58,473 nt of DNA from Streptococcus saliviloxodontae (GTDB lineage Bacteria > Bacillota > Bacilli > Lactobacillales > Streptococcaceae): contig NZ_JAFBEI010000008.1 in NCBI RefSeq assembly GCF_016908655.1, forward strand, positions 1 to 58,473, in the 5' to 3' direction. Positions 44,342 to 54,291 of the stretch are shown here, piece by piece. The notes under the pieces were generated by a model. The model saw only the letters and a program-made list of their open reading frames with translations. It was not told the DNA's origin and did not search any database. Position 1 is the stretch's first letter. The number at the start of each line of letters is the position of its first letter. The translations under genes and the position numbers were made by a program.

Positions 44342-44585
44342 GCAAGTCGCTTAGCTAATTAACTATCCGCCAACTCGGTAGGGCTAGTAAGATAAAGTTA
44401 ATCTCTATTCTATATCAGTCGTCACTATCACCCTGACGCAGTAGTTGATTGAAGTTTCTTGTAGCATTAAGCTACTTCGAAACCCCTAATCAACTGTGCG
44501 TGGGCAGGATGACGAACATAGTGATTGGGGTTCTATCCTGCTCCCAAGCCGCTGTGGTTTAATCATTAAAGGAGAATACTACAAA
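44342..44585 (+). other. Long structured spacer rplB-rpsS (244 bases)
   Basis: There is no gene. Hairpins follow one another: ATTAACTATC with GATAAAGTTAAT (44358-44402), a long arm ACGCA..AGTTGATT with AATCAACT.TGCGT (44436-44501) enclosing GTTTC..GTAGC/GCTAC..GAAAC, and GGGCAGGAT with ATCCTGCTCCC (44502-44545). Most spacers of this operon are under 30 bases, so this is a clear insert or regulatory RNA. Confidence 0.65.
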
Positions 44586-44864
44586 ATGGGACGTAGTCTT
44601 AAAAAAGGACCTTTCGTCGATGAGCATTTGATGAAAAAAGTTGAAGCTCAAGCAAATGACGAAAAGAAAAAAGTAATTAAAACTTGGTCACGTCGTTCAA
44701 CGATCTTCCCAAGTTTCATTGGATACACAATCGCAGTTTATGATGGACGTAAACACGTACCAGTTTACATCCAAGAAGACATGGTAGGTCACAAACTTGG
44801 TGAGTTTGCACCAACTCGTACTTACAAAGGTCACGCAGCTGACGATAAGAAAACACGTCGTTAA
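44586..44864 (+). CDS. rpsS: 30S ribosomal protein S19
   Basis: The 92-residue S19 contacts S13 in the 30S head. It has the near-universal start [16 protein letters not shown] and [22 protein letters not shown]. The frame extends 90 bases upstream into the structured spacer. ATG 44586 with AAAGGAGAATACTACAA is the start. Confidence 0.98.
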
Positions 44865-44879
44865 TAGGAGGAGGATACA

Positions 44880-45224
44880 ATGGCAGAAATTACTTCAGCT
44901 AAAGCAATGGCTCGTACAGTCCGCGTTTCACCTCGTAAAACACGTCTTGTACTTGATCTTATCCGTGGGAAAAACGTTGCTGACGCAATCGCAATCTTGA
45001 AATTCACTCCAAACAAAGCAGCTCGCGTTGTTGAGAAAACTCTTAACTCAGCTATCGCTAACGCAGAGAACAACTTTGGTTTGGAAAAAGCTAACTTGGT
45101 AGTATCAGAAACTTTTGCAAACGAAGGACCAACAATGAAACGTTTCCGTCCACGTGCGAAAGGTTCAGCTTCACCAATCAACAAACGCACAACACACGTA
45201 ACAGTTGTTGTGTCAGAAAAATAA
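44880..45224 (+). CDS. rplV: 50S ribosomal protein L22
   Basis: The 114-residue L22 has a loop that lines the exit tunnel and can carry macrolide-resistance changes. It has [20 protein letters not shown] and [21 protein letters not shown]. It follows rpsS by 15 bases with AGGAGGAGG. Confidence 0.98.
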   Translation: MAEITSAKAMARTVRVSPRKTRLVLDLIRGKNVADAIAILKFTPNKAARVVEKTLNSAIANAENNFGLEKANLVVSETFANEGPTMKRFRPRAKGSASPINKRTTHVTVVVSEK

Positions 45225-45236
45225 GGAGGTAAACTC

Positions 45237-45890
45237 GTGGGTCAAAAAGTACATCCAATTGGTATGCGTGTCGGGATCATCCGTGACTGGGATGCGAAAT
45301 GGTATGCTGAAAAAGAATACGCAGATTACCTTCATGAAGATTTGGCAATCCGCAAATTCATCAATAAAGAATTGGCTGACGCTTCAGTTTCAACAATCGA
45401 AATTGAACGTGCAGTAAACAAAGTTATTGTTTCACTTCACACTGCTAAACCAGGTATGGTTATCGGTAAAGGTGGATCAAACGTTGACGCTCTTCGCGCT
45501 CAACTTAACAAATTGACTGGAAAACAAGTTCACATCAACATCGTTGAAATCAAACAACCTGATTTGGACGCTCACCTTGTAGGTGAAAGCATTGCTCGTC
45601 AACTTGAGCAACGTGTTGCTTTCCGTCGTGCACAAAAACAAGCAATCCAACGTGCTATGCGTGCTGGAGCTAAAGGAATCAAAACTCAAGTATCAGGTCG
45701 TTTGAACGGTGCAGATATCGCCCGTGCAGAAGGATACTCAGAAGGAACAGTTCCACTTCACACACTTCGTGCAGATATCGATTACGCTTGGGAAGAAGCA
45801 GACACTACATACGGTAAACTTGGTGTTAAAGTATGGATCTACCGTGGTGAAGTTCTTCCAGCTCGTAAAAACACTAAAGGAGGCAAATAA
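45237..45890 (+). CDS. rpsC: 30S ribosomal protein S3
   Basis: The 217-residue S3 lies at the mRNA entry tunnel. It starts [23 protein letters not shown] and has the KH-domain motif [17 protein letters not shown]. The start is GTG after AAGGAGGTAAACTC. Confidence 0.98.
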   Translation: MGQKVHPIGMRVGIIRDWDAKWYAEKEYADYLHEDLAIRKFINKELADASVSTIEIERAVNKVIVSLHTAKPGMVIGKGGSNVDALRAQLNKLTGKQVHINIVEIKQPDLDAHLVGESIARQLEQRVAFRRAQKQAIQRAMRAGAKGIKTQVSGRLNGADIARAEGYSEGTVPLHTLRADIDYAWEEADTTYGKLGVKVWIYRGEVLPARKNTKGGK

Positions 45891-45893
45891 CAA

Positions 45894-46307
45894 ATGTTAG
45901 TACCTAAACGTGTTAAACACCGTCGTGAGTTCCGCGGAAAAATGCGCGGCGAAGCAAAAGGTGGTAAACAAGTAGATTTCGGTGAATACGGTCTTCAAGC
46001 GACTACAAGTCACTGGATTACTAACCGCCAAATCGAAGCTGCCCGTATCGCAATGACTCGTTACATGAAACGTGGTGGTAAAGTTTGGATTAAGATTTTC
46101 CCACACAAATCATACACAGCAAAAGCTATCGGGGTTCGTATGGGTTCTGGTAAAGGGGCACCTGAAGGTTGGGTAGCACCAGTTAAACGTGGTAAAGTGA
46201 TGTTTGAAGTTGCTGGCGTTTCTGAAGAAATCGCTCGCGAAGCTTTCCGTCTTGCAGGCCACAAATTGCCAGTTAAAGTTAAATTCGTAAAACGCGACGC
46301 AGAATAA
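45894..46307 (+). CDS. rplP: 50S ribosomal protein L16
   Basis: The 137-residue L16 is a late-assembling protein near the A-site. It has [22 protein letters not shown] and [21 protein letters not shown]. The gene lies three bases after rpsC with its ribosome site inside rpsC (AAAGGAGGC). Confidence 0.98.
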   Translation: MLVPKRVKHRREFRGKMRGEAKGGKQVDFGEYGLQATTSHWITNRQIEAARIAMTRYMKRGGKVWIKIFPHKSYTAKAIGVRMGSGKGAPEGWVAPVKRGKVMFEVAGVSEEIAREAFRLAGHKLPVKVKFVKRDAE

Positions 46308-46316
46308 GGAGAAGAC

Positions 46317-46523
46317 ATGAAACTTGAAGAAATCAAAAAGTTTGTTGCTGAGCTTCGTGGCTTGTCTCAAGAAGAGCTTGCGAAAAAAGAAAACGAACTT
46401 AAGAAAGAACTTTTCGACCTTCGTTTCCAAGCTGCAGCAGGTCAACTTGATCAAACTGCTCGTTTGAACGAAGTTAAGAAACAAATTGCACGTGTTAAAA
46501 CTGTGCAATCTGAAACTAAATAA
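46317..46523 (+). CDS. rpmC: 50S ribosomal protein L29
   Basis: The 68-residue two-helix protein lies near the exit tunnel. It has [39 protein letters not shown] (split), typical of L29. The start follows AAGGAGAAGAC. Confidence 0.97.
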   Translation: MKLEEIKKFVAELRGLSQEELAKKENELKKELFDLRFQAAAGQLDQTARLNEVKKQIARVKTVQSETK

Positions 46524-46550
46524 TAGATTGGGAAAGGAGTATTCTAAATA

Positions 46551-46811
46551 ATGGAACGTAATCAACGTAAAACTCTTGTTGGACGCGTAGTATCTGACAA
46601 GATGGATAAAACAATCACTGTTGTAGTTGAAACAAAACGTAACCACCCAGTCTATGGTAAACGTATCAACTATTCTAAAAAATACAAAGCACATGATGAA
46701 AACAACGTTGCTAAAACAGGCGATATCGTTCGTATCATGGAAACTCGTCCACTTTCAGCTACAAAACGCTTCCGTCTTGTAGAAGTTGTGGAAGAAGCTG
46801 TTATTATCTAA
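46551..46811 (+). CDS. rpsQ: 30S ribosomal protein S17
   Basis: The 86-residue OB-fold primary rRNA-binding protein has [20 protein letters not shown] and [19 protein letters not shown]. The ribosome site is AAAGGAG. Confidence 0.98.
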   Translation: MERNQRKTLVGRVVSDKMDKTITVVVETKRNHPVYGKRINYSKKYKAHDENNVAKTGDIVRIMETRPLSATKRFRLVEVVEEAVII

Positions 46812-46835
46812 TCAAACTAAAAGGAGAAAATTGAA

Positions 46836-47204
46836 ATGATTCAACAAGAAACTCGCTTGAAAGTTGCTGATAATAGCGGTGCTCGTGAGATCTTGACTAT
46901 CAAAGTTCTTGGTGGTTCAGGACGTAAATTCGCTAACATCGGTGACGTAATCGTTGCTTCAGTTAAACAAGCTACACCAGGTGGAGCTGTTAAAAAAGGT
47001 GATGTTGTGAAAGCTGTTATCGTTCGTACAAAAACTGGTGCTCGCCGTCCAGACGGTTCATACATCAAATTTGACGACAACGCTGCAGTAATCATCCGTG
47101 ACGATAAAACTCCTCGCGGAACTCGTATCTTCGGTCCAGTTGCACGTGAATTGCGTGAAGGTGGTTACATGAAGATCGTTTCACTTGCACCAGAAGTACT
47201 TTAA
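46836..47204 (+). CDS. rplN: 50S ribosomal protein L14
   Basis: The 122-residue interface protein starts [19 protein letters not shown] and has [14 protein letters not shown]. The following 78-base spacer holds two small hairpins, CCCTAG/CTAGGG and GCCC/GGGC (47223-47251). Confidence 0.98.
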
Positions 47205-47282
47205 TCAAATACACAAACTAAGTCCCCTAGCTAGTCTAGGGTGCCCATTTGGGCGTAAGAAATTTATAGGAGAAAAACTCAC

Positions 47283-47588
47283 ATGTTTGTAAAAAAAGGC
47301 GACAAAGTTCGCGTTATTGCTGGTAAGGACAAAGGCGTTGAAGCTGTAGTTCTTAAGGCTCTTCCAAAAGTAAACAAAGTTGTTGTTGAAGGTGTTGCTA
47401 TCATCAAAAAACACCAACGTCCAAATACAGAAAACCCTCAAGGTGCTATCGTAGAAAAAGAAGCACCAATCCATGCATCAAACGTTCAAGTTCTTGACAA
47501 GAACGGTGTTGCAGGACGTGTTGGTTACAAAGTTGTAGACGGCAAAAAAGTTCGTTACAACAAAAAATCAGGCGAAGTGCTTGATTAA
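47283..47588 (+). CDS. rplX: 50S ribosomal protein L24
   Basis: The 101-residue L24 is an assembly initiator with a KOW motif [20 protein letters not shown]. It has a Firmicute-type C-terminal [27 protein letters not shown] region (split). The start follows AGGAGAAAAACTCAC. Confidence 0.98.
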   Translation: MFVKKGDKVRVIAGKDKGVEAVVLKALPKVNKVVVEGVAIIKKHQRPNTENPQGAIVEKEAPIHASNVQVLDKNGVAGRVGYKVVDGKKVRYNKKSGEVLD

Positions 47589-47613
47589 TCACGAAGGAAA
47601 GGAGAAAGTATAA

Positions 47614-48156
47614 ATGGCTAACCGCTTAAAAGAAAAATACACTAACGAAGTAATTCCTGCTTTGACTGAAAAATTTAACTATTCTTCAGTTATGGCTGTG
47701 CCAAAAGTTGAGAAAATCGTTCTTAACATGGGTGTTGGTGAGGCTGTAAATAACGCTAAAACTCTTGAAAAAGCTGCTGCTGAATTAGCACTTATTTCAG
47801 GTCAAAAACCATTGATTACTAAAGCTAAGAAATCAATCGCCGGCTTCCGTCTTCGTGAAGGTGTAGCGATCGGTGCTAAAGTTACCCTTCGTGGTGAACG
47901 TATGTACGAATTCTTGGATAAATTGGTATCAGTATCACTTCCACGTGTTCGTGACTTCCACGGTGTCCCAACAAAATCATTTGACGGACGTGGTAACTAC
48001 ACTCTTGGTGTTAAAGAACAACTTATCTTCCCAGAAATCAACTTTGATGATGTTGATAAAGTACGTGGTATGGATATCGTTATCGTAACTACTGCTAACA
48101 CTGACGAAGAAGGTCGTGAATTGCTTAAAGGCCTTGGTATGCCTTTTGCAAAATAA
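47614..48156 (+). CDS. rplE: 50S ribosomal protein L5
   Basis: The 180-residue 5S rRNA-binding protein has [19 protein letters not shown] and [22 protein letters not shown]. It stands at the usual place between rplX and rpsN, with GAAAGGAGAAAG. Confidence 0.98.
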   Translation: MANRLKEKYTNEVIPALTEKFNYSSVMAVPKVEKIVLNMGVGEAVNNAKTLEKAAAELALISGQKPLITKAKKSIAGFRLREGVAIGAKVTLRGERMYEFLDKLVSVSLPRVRDFHGVPTKSFDGRGNYTLGVKEQLIFPEINFDDVDKVRGMDIVIVTTANTDEEGRELLKGLGMPFAK

Positions 48157-48173
48157 TCTAGGAGGTAAATAAA

Positions 48174-48359
48174 TTGGCTAAAAAATCAATGATTGCTAAG
48201 AACAAACGCCCAGCGAAGTTCTCTACGCAAGCTTACACACGTTGCGAAAAATGTGGACGTCCACACTCAGTTTACCGCAAATTTAAACTTTGCCGTGTTT
48301 GCTTCCGTGAATTGGCATACAAAGGACAAATCCCAGGTGTTACTAAAGCTTCTTGGTAA
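48174..48359 (+). CDS. rpsN: 30S ribosomal protein S14, zinc-binding (type Z)
   Basis: The 61-residue short S14 has two intact CxxC pairs (RCEKCGRP and LCRVCFRE) that bind zinc. The start is TTG behind CTAGGAGGTAAATAAA. Many Firmicutes keep a second zinc-free S14 elsewhere for zinc limitation; none is in this window. Confidence 0.97.
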
Positions 48360-48425
48360 GCTTTGTACCCTATAATTAACTAGCAAGTGAAAACTTCAAA
48401 CTACTAGTAAGAGGAGAAATAAAAA

Positions 48426-48824
48426 ATGGTTATGACTGACCCAATTGCAGACTTTTTGACACGTATTCGTAACGCTAACCAGGCTAAACATGAAGTTCTT
48501 GAAGTGCCTGCATCAAACATTAAAAAAGGGATTGCTGAAATCCTTAAACGTGAAGGTTTTGTGAAAAACATCGAAGTTATCGAAGATGACAAACAAGGCA
48601 TCATCCGTGTATTCCTTAAATATGGTCAAAACGGTGAACGTGTTATCACTAACTTGAAACGTGTTTCAAAACCAGGTCTTCGTGTTTACTCAAAACGTGA
48701 AGATATTCCTAAAGTTCTTAACGGGCTTGGAATTGCAATCATTTCTACATCAGAAGGTCTTTTGACAGATAAAGAAGCTCGCCAAAAGAACGTTGGTGGA
48801 GAAGTTGTTGCTTACGTTTGGTAA
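48426..48824 (+). CDS. rpsH: 30S ribosomal protein S8
   Basis: The 132-residue central-domain protein is the spc-operon repressor in E. coli. It starts [22 protein letters not shown] and ends [19 protein letters not shown]. It follows rpsN by 66 bases, with AAGAGGAGAAATAAAAA. Confidence 0.98.
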   Translation: MVMTDPIADFLTRIRNANQAKHEVLEVPASNIKKGIAEILKREGFVKNIEVIEDDKQGIIRVFLKYGQNGERVITNLKRVSKPGLRVYSKREDIPKVLNGLGIAIISTSEGLLTDKEARQKNVGGEVVAYVW

Positions 48825-49055
48825 TTTGAACTGATAAAACGCAACAAGGATTAATAGAGTAGGAAGTTGTTTCAGTGTGATTACATAACTAAAGCAATTT
48901 ACCTTTTCTATAGGTTTGTAGTGTGTTCAAATTGACGCATTTGATCAAAAGCGTACTTCACTCATTACCTCAGATTAGAGTCTTTGTGTTATGAGTGCCC
49001 CGTGAAAACTCGTCGCTTAGAGCGGCTTGATAATCTAACAGGAGAAAATAATACT
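48825..49055 (+). other. Long spacer rpsH-rplF (231 bases)
   Basis: There is no gene. CACTCAT...ATGAGTG (about 48959-48998) can form a hairpin. TTTGAAC just after rpsH can pair with GTTCAAA about 100 bases on. It is unusually long for this operon, as is the rplB-rpsS spacer. No promoter of good quality was found. Confidence 0.5.
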
Positions 49056-49592
49056 ATGTCACGTATTGGTAATAAAGTAATTACATTGCCTGCTGGTGTT
49101 GAAATTCTTAACAATGACAATGTTGTTACTGTTAAAGGACCAAAAGGCGAACTCACTCGTGAGTTTAACAAAAACATTGAAATCAAAGTTGAAGGAACTG
49201 AAGTTACTCTTCACCGTCCAAACGACTCAAAAGAAATGAAAACTATCCACGGTACTTCACGTGCAAACTTGAACAACATGGTAGTTGGTGTTTCTGAAGG
49301 TTTCAAAAAAGAACTTGAAATGCGCGGGGTTGGTTACCGTGCTCAACTTCAAGGAACTAAACTTGTTCTTTCAGTTGGTAAATCTCACCAAGATGAAGTG
49401 GAAGCTCCAGAAGGAATCACTTTCACAGTAGCAAATCCAACTTCAATCACTGTTGAAGGTATCAACAAAGAAGTAGTTGGACAAACTGCTGCATTCATCC
49501 GTAGCCTTCGTTCACCAGAACCATATAAAGGTAAAGGTATTCGTTACGTTGGTGAATTTGTACGCCGTAAAGAAGGTAAAACAGGTAAATAA
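49056..49592 (+). CDS. rplF: 50S ribosomal protein L6
   Basis: The 178-residue protein lies near the factor-binding site. It has [15 protein letters not shown] at the start and [25 protein letters not shown] split at the C-terminus. The frame continues 72 bases upstream, but ATG 49056 with ACAGGAGAAAATAATACT is the start. Confidence 0.98.
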   Translation: MSRIGNKVITLPAGVEILNNDNVVTVKGPKGELTREFNKNIEIKVEGTEVTLHRPNDSKEMKTIHGTSRANLNNMVVGVSEGFKKELEMRGVGYRAQLQGTKLVLSVGKSHQDEVEAPEGITFTVANPTSITVEGINKEVVGQTAAFIRSLRSPEPYKGKGIRYVGEFVRRKEGKTGK

Positions 49593-49694
49593 TAGTTTGG
49601 TTCAGTTTTTGTATGACTTACATGCGAAGCTGAAGCATTCTAACTATTTACACTTGTCTTTGGACAAAACATAATATTTTAAGAGGTGAAAATT

Positions 49695-50051
49695 GTGATT
49701 TCAAAACCAGATAAAAATAAAATCCGCCAAAAACGCCACCGTCGCGTTCGCGGTAAACTCTCTGGAACTGCTGATCGCCCACGTTTGAACGTTTTCCGTT
49801 CTAATACAGGCATCTACGCTCAAGTAATTGATGACGTAGCGGGTGTAACGCTCGCAAGTGCATCAACTCTTGATAAAGAAGTTTCTAAAGGAACTAAAAC
49901 AGAACAAGCCGTTGTTGTCGGTAAACTTGTTGCTGAACGCGCAGTAGCTAAAGGTATTTCTGAAGTGGTGTTTGACCGCGGTGGATATCTCTATCACGGA
50001 CGTGTTAAAGCTTTGGCTGACTCAGCTCGTGAAAACGGATTGAAATTCTAA
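49695..50051 (+). CDS. rplR: 50S ribosomal protein L18
   Basis: The 118-residue 5S rRNA-binding protein starts [20 protein letters not shown] and has [24 protein letters not shown] at 49686 is in frame, but it overlaps the ribosome site AGAGGTG. GTG 49695 has proper spacing and gives the known streptococcal length. Confidence 0.96.
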   Translation: MISKPDKNKIRQKRHRRVRGKLSGTADRPRLNVFRSNTGIYAQVIDDVAGVTLASASTLDKEVSKGTKTEQAVVVGKLVAERAVAKGISEVVFDRGGYLYHGRVKALADSARENGLKF

Positions 50052-50069
50052 TAGGGAGGACACTTAATA

Positions 50070-50564
50070 ATGGCATTTAAAGATAATGCAGTTGAACTTG
50101 AAGAACGCGTAGTTGCTATTAACCGCGTTACAAAAGTTGTTAAAGGTGGACGTCGTCTTCGCTTTGCTGCTCTTGTAGTTGTTGGTGACCGTAACGGTCG
50201 CGTTGGTTTTGGTACAGGTAAAGCTCAAGAAGTACCAGAAGCTATTCGTAAAGCAGTTGACGATGCTAAGAAAAACTTGATCGAAGTTCCTATGGTTGGA
50301 ACAACAATTCCTCACGAAGTTCGTTCAGAATTTGGTGGAGCGAAAGTATTGTTGAAACCAGCTGTTGAAGGGGCTGGAGTTGCCGCTGGTGGTGCAGTTC
50401 GTGCCGTCATCGAATTGGCAGGTGTTGCAGATGTTACATCTAAATCACTTGGATCAAACACTCCAATCAACATCGTTCGTGCTACAGTTGAAGGTTTGAA
50501 ACAACTTAAACGTGCAGAAGAAGTTGCTGCTCTTCGTGGCATCTCAGTTTCTGACTTGGCATAA
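50070..50564 (+). CDS. rpsE: 30S ribosomal protein S5
   Basis: The 164-residue accuracy protein has [21 protein letters not shown] and [25 protein letters not shown] (split). Changes in its N-terminal loop give spectinomycin resistance. AGGGAGGACACTTAATA precedes the start. Confidence 0.98.
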   Translation: MAFKDNAVELEERVVAINRVTKVVKGGRRLRFAALVVVGDRNGRVGFGTGKAQEVPEAIRKAVDDAKKNLIEVPMVGTTIPHEVRSEFGGAKVLLKPAVEGAGVAAGGAVRAVIELAGVADVTSKSLGSNTPINIVRATVEGLKQLKRAEEVAALRGISVSDLA

Positions 50565-50578
50565 GAAAGGAGATACTC

Positions 50579-50761
50579 ATGGCTCAAATTAAAGTTACTT
50601 TGACTAAGTCTCCAATCGGACGCAAACCAGAACAACGTAAAACAGTTGTTGCCCTTGGACTTGGTAAATTGAACTCTTCAGTTGTTAAAGAAGACAACGC
50701 AGCTATCCGTGGAATGGTTAACGCTATCTCTCACTTGGTAACTGTTGAAGAAGTTAAATAA
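50579..50761 (+). CDS. rpmD: 50S ribosomal protein L30
   Basis: The 60-residue L30 has the typical [20 protein letters not shown] and the ending [11 protein letters not shown]. It follows rpsE by 14 bases with GAAAGGAG. Confidence 0.97.
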   Translation: MAQIKVTLTKSPIGRKPEQRKTVVALGLGKLNSSVVKEDNAAIRGMVNAISHLVTVEEVK

Positions 50762-50783
50762 GTAAATATTACTTATAAATATA

Positions 50784-50820
50784 TGATTAAGTCGCAGAGT
50801 ATTCTTTGCGACTTAATCTG
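50784..50820 (+). promoter_or_regulatory. Strong hairpin between rpmD and rplO
   Basis: GATTAAGTCGCA pairs with TTGCGACTTAATC around an eight-base loop. No T-run follows, so it is not an ordinary terminator. A second small hairpin GGGGAG/CTTTCCCC lies near 50849-50863. Confidence 0.6.
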
Positions 50821-50902
50821 AAATTTGTGTATAGGCGAGTTTCTATGGGGAGTCCTTTCCCCTCGTAGAGGCGCTAGCATTTTACAAAAAAGGAGAAAAT
50901 AA

Positions 50903-51343
50903 ATGAAACTTCATGAACTAAAACCTGCAGAAGGTTCTCGTAAAACTCGTAACCGTGTAGGTCGTGGTACATCATCAGGTAACGGTAAAACTTCTGGACG
51001 TGGTCAAAAAGGTCAAAAAGCTCGTTCAGGCGGCGGTGTTCGTCTTGGATTTGAGGGTGGACAAACACCATTGTTCCGTCGTCTTCCAAAACGTGGATTT
51101 ACTAACATCAACGCTAAAGAATACGCTCTTGTTAACCTTGATCAATTGAACATCTTTGAAGATGGTACAGAAGTAACACCAGTTGTTCTTAAAGAAGCAG
51201 GTATCGTTCGTGCTGAAAAATCAGGTGTTAAAATTCTTGGTAACGGCGAATTGACTAAAAAATTGACTGTTAAAGCAGCTAAATTCTCAAAATCTGCTGA
51301 AGCAGCAATTACTGCTAAAGGTGGTTCAATCGAAGTCATCTAA
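50903..51343 (+). CDS. rplO: 50S ribosomal protein L15
   Basis: The 146-residue protein has a Gly/Arg/Lys-rich N-terminal extension ([22 protein letters not shown]) and [17 protein letters not shown]. It precedes secY by 20 bases, the usual order. Confidence 0.98.
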   Translation: MKLHELKPAEGSRKTRNRVGRGTSSGNGKTSGRGQKGQKARSGGGVRLGFEGGQTPLFRRLPKRGFTNINAKEYALVNLDQLNIFEDGTEVTPVVLKEAGIVRAEKSGVKILGNGELTKKLTVKAAKFSKSAEAAITAKGGSIEVI

Positions 51344-51363
51344 GGAACGCGAGGTAACTCAAT

Positions 51364-52668
51364 ATGTTCTTTAAAATTTTAAAAGATGCCTTGAAGATCA
51401 AAAATGTTAGAAGTAAAATATTATTTACGATTTTTATCATTTTTGTCTTTCGTTTAGGAACACATGTTACTATTCCGGGTATCAATGCACAAAGTCTAGA
51501 ACAGTTAAGTGAACTTCCCTTTTTGAATTTGTTGAACCTGGTTTCAGGTAGCGCCATTTCTAACTTCTCAGTCTTCTCATTAGGGGTTAGCCCTTATATT
51601 ACAGCTTCTATCGTAGTCCAGTTATTACAAATGGACATCTTACCGAAGTTTGTTGAATGGGGAAAACAAGGGGAAGTTGGTCGTCGAAAACTTAATCAGG
51701 CTACTCGCTATATTTCACTCGTATTAGCTTTTATCCAGTCGCTTAGTATTACTGCTGGTTTCAACTCGTTATCTAGTTTATCACTAGTAGCAACACCTAA
51801 TTGGCAAACCTACCTCATGATTGGTTGTATTTTAACAACTGGTAGTATGGTTGTCACTTGGCTGGGCGAGCAGATTTCTGATAAAGGATTCGGTAATGGT
51901 GTTTCAATGATTATCTTTTCAGGTATTATTGCTTCAATCCCGAAAACAATTAGTTCCATCTATGAAGATTATTTTGTCAATGTGCGCTCAGGCGACATGA
52001 TGACATCATTAATTTATGTTGGTATTTTAGTGATAGCAACTTTGCTTATCATTTTCTTCACAACATTTGTTCAACAGGCTGAATATAAAATCCCTATCCA
52101 ATACACAAAATTGGCACAGGGAGCTCCAACTAGTTCATATCTTCCGTTAAAAGTTAATCCAGCTGGTGTTATTCCCGTTATCTTTGCAAGTTCTATCACT
52201 GCAGCACCAAGCTCAATTATTACCTTTTTACAAAGTAATCACCATAATATTTCATGGTTAAACACACTGCAAGGAATTTTTACCTATACAACTCCGACAG
52301 GAATGTTGATTTATGGTTTATTGATTATCCTTTTCTCATTCTTCTACACTTTTGTTCAAGTTAACCCAGAAAAAACAGCGGAAAACTTACAAAAAAATTC
52401 ATCTTACATTCCGAGTGTAAGACCAGGTAGAGAAACAGAAGAGTACATGTCAAGTCTCCTTAAAAAATTGGCGACTGTCGGTTCAGTATTCCTTGCTTTT
52501 ATCGCTCTAATGCCAATTGTAGCACAGCAAGTATTCCATTTATCAAATGCAGTTGCCTTTGGAGGGACTAGCCTTCTTATCCTAATTTCTACAGGAATTG
52601 AGGGAATGAAACAATTAGAAGGTTACTTATTGAAGAAAAAATATGTTGGTTTTATGAATACAAAATAG
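51364..52668 (+). CDS. secY: Preprotein translocase subunit SecY
   Basis: The 434-residue channel of the Sec translocon has ten membrane spans. Motifs are FRLGTHVTIPGI, SALSNFSVFSLGVSPYI-like (here SGSAISNFSVFSLGVSPYI) and QVNPEKTAENLQKNSSYIPSVRPG split near the cytosolic loop. It provides export for PcsB and the zoocin-like enzyme in this window. It lies between rplO and adk. Confidence 0.97.
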   Translation: MFFKILKDALKIKNVRSKILFTIFIIFVFRLGTHVTIPGINAQSLEQLSELPFLNLLNLVSGSAISNFSVFSLGVSPYITASIVVQLLQMDILPKFVEWGKQGEVGRRKLNQATRYISLVLAFIQSLSITAGFNSLSSLSLVATPNWQTYLMIGCILTTGSMVVTWLGEQISDKGFGNGVSMIIFSGIIASIPKTISSIYEDYFVNVRSGDMMTSLIYVGILVIATLLIIFFTTFVQQAEYKIPIQYTKLAQGAPTSSYLPLKVNPAGVIPVIFASSITAAPSSIITFLQSNHHNISWLNTLQGIFTYTTPTGMLIYGLLIILFSFFYTFVQVNPEKTAENLQKNSSYIPSVRPGRETEEYMSSLLKKLATVGSVFLAFIALMPIVAQQVFHLSNAVAFGGTSLLILISTGIEGMKQLEGYLLKKKYVGFMNTK

Positions 52669-52676
52669 AAAACAGG

Positions 52677-52693
52677 TTGACACTGTCAACCTT
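52677..52693 (+). terminator. Small hairpin at the secY stop
   Basis: GGTTGAC pairs with GTCAACC around loop ACT; TTCTATTTT follows, a weak termination signal. Confidence 0.5.
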
Positions 52694-52695
52694 CT

Positions 52696-52750
52696 ATTTT
52701 GTTTTCAAATAAGTCCATAGTCAGTTTATGGACTTATTTGAAAACAAAAT
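52696..52750. promoter_or_regulatory. Perfect 24-bp inverted repeat in front of adk
   Basis: Arms 52696-52719 and 52727-52750 are exact complements (ATTTTGTTTTCAAATAAG onward) around loop GTCAGTT. The right arm ends against the adk ribosome site AAGGAGATTG. The folded RNA could stop or slow transcription, protect the mRNA, or expose/hide the adk start. Confidence 0.8.
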
Positions 52751-52764
52751 AAGGAGATTGTAAG

Positions 52765-53409
52765 ATGAATCTTTTAATTATGGGCTTACCTGGTGCTGGT
52801 AAAGGTACTCAAGCTTCAAAAATTGTAGATGCATTTGGTGTTGCTCATATTTCCACAGGAGATATGTTCCGTGCTGCCATGGCAAATCAAACGGAAATGG
52901 GTACATTAGCAAAGAGCTTTATTGATAAAGGTGAACTCGTTCCAGATGAAGTTACAAATGGAATTGTTAAGGAACGCCTTGCTGAAAACGATATCGCAGA
53001 AAAAGGTTTTCTTTTAGACGGCTATCCACGTACTATCGAACAAGCATTTGCGCTTGATCAAACTCTTTCTGATTTGGGGATTGAACTTGATGGTGTCATC
53101 AATATTGAAGTTGATCCATCTTGTCTGTTGGAACGCCTGAGTGGTCGTATCATTCATCGTGAGACAGGAGAAACATTCCACAAAGTCTTTAATCCACCTG
53201 TTGGAGATTACAATGAAGATGATTACTATCAACGTGAAGACGACAAACCTGAGACTGTAAAACGCCGTTTGGATGTTAATATTGCTCAAGGTGAACCAAT
53301 CATCAATCATTATCGTGAAAAAGGATTGGTTTTTGATATTGAAGGAAATCAAGATATCAACGATGTATTTGAAGATGTTAAGAAAGTGATTTCATCACTG
53401 AATAATTAA
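52765..53409 (+). CDS. adk: Adenylate kinase
   Basis: The 214-residue enzyme interconverts 2 ADP with ATP and AMP. It has P-loop [19 protein letters not shown] and a long LID (about 126-163). The LID shows [15 protein letters not shown] with no Cys cluster, so it is the non-zinc form. It links the purine products to the adenylate pool. Translation follows the strong hairpin described above. Confidence 0.97.
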   Translation: MNLLIMGLPGAGKGTQASKIVDAFGVAHISTGDMFRAAMANQTEMGTLAKSFIDKGELVPDEVTNGIVKERLAENDIAEKGFLLDGYPRTIEQAFALDQTLSDLGIELDGVINIEVDPSCLLERLSGRIIHRETGETFHKVFNPPVGDYNEDDYYQREDDKPETVKRRLDVNIAQGEPIINHYREKGLVFDIEGNQDINDVFEDVKKVISSLNN

Positions 53410-53419
53410 ATTTTCATAC

Positions 53420-53448
53420 TTGCACACTAGACTGAGTCATGATATAAT
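53420..53448 (+). promoter_or_regulatory. Internal promoter before infA
   Basis: TTGCAC (53420-53425), 17 bases and TATAAT (53443-53448) give a good promoter inside the ribosomal operon. A CCCCT/AGGGG hairpin follows at 53473-53489 in the leader. Confidence 0.7.
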
Positions 53449-53521
53449 GATTTAGTCTGACTTATAATTGTTACCCCTGTATTCAGGGGAAATCAAATCG
53501 AAATTTAGGGGGTACTTTTGC

Positions 53522-53740
53522 GTGGCAAAAGAAGACGTGATTGAAATTGAAGGTAAAGTTGTTGAGACGATGCCTAATGCAATGTTTACTGTGGAATTGG
53601 AAAATGGACACCAAATTCTTGCAACTGTATCAGGAAAAATCCGTAAAAACTACATCCGTATTTTGGTAGGTGATCGTGTTACTGTTGAAATGAGTCCTTA
53701 CGATTTGACACGTGGACGTATCACATACCGCTTTAAATAA
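53522..53740 (+). CDS. infA: Translation initiation factor IF-1
   Basis: The 72-residue OB-fold factor has [21 protein letters not shown] and [20 protein letters not shown] split. The start is GTG, preceded by TTTAGGGGGTACTTTTGC. The frame runs upstream, but the leader hairpin and family length fix this start. Confidence 0.96.
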
Positions 53741-53765
53741 TCGAAATAATTGGAGGGATTAGAAC

Positions 53766-53882
53766 ATGAAGGTAAGACCATCGGTTAAACCAATTTGCGA
53801 ATACTGCAAAGTTATTCGTCGTAACGGTCGTGTTATGGTTATTTGTCCAACAAATCCAAAACACAAACAACGTCAAGGATAA
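53766..53882 (+). CDS. rpmJ: 50S ribosomal protein L36
   Basis: The 38-residue zinc-binding protein starts [19 protein letters not shown] and has CEYC plus [14 protein letters not shown] (three Cys and one His). TTGGAGGGATTAGAAC precedes the ATG. It stands in the canonical place between infA and rpsM. Confidence 0.97.
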
Positions 53883-53897
53883 TAGAAAGGAGAAAAA

Positions 53898-54263
53898 ATG
53901 GCTCGTATTGCTGGAGTTGACATTCCAAATGATAAACGTGTAGTAATTTCACTTACTTATGTATACGGTATCGGTCTTGCAACATCTAAAAAAATCTTGG
54001 CAGCAGCTGGTATCTCAGAAGATATCCGTGTTAAAGATTTGACATCAGATCAAGAAGACGCAATCCGTCGTGAAGTTGATTCAATCAAAGTAGAAGGTGA
54101 CCTTCGTCGTGAAGTGAACTTGAACATCAAACGTTTGATGGAAATTGGTTCATATCGTGGAATCCGTCACCGTCGTGGACTTCCTGTCCGTGGACAAAAC
54201 ACTAAAAATAATGCTCGCACTCGTAAAGGTAAAGCTGTTGCGATTGCAGGTAAGAAGAAATAA
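53898..54263 (+). CDS. rpsM: 30S ribosomal protein S13
   Basis: The 121-residue head protein contacts L5 and P-site tRNA. It has [20 protein letters not shown] and the C-terminal [34 protein letters not shown] precedes the start. Confidence 0.98.
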   Translation: MARIAGVDIPNDKRVVISLTYVYGIGLATSKKILAAAGISEDIRVKDLTSDQEDAIRREVDSIKVEGDLRREVNLNIKRLMEIGSYRGIRHRRGLPVRGQNTKNNARTRKGKAVAIAGKKK

Positions 54264-54291
54264 TTTAAAATAAAATAGGAGGTAAAAGAAA

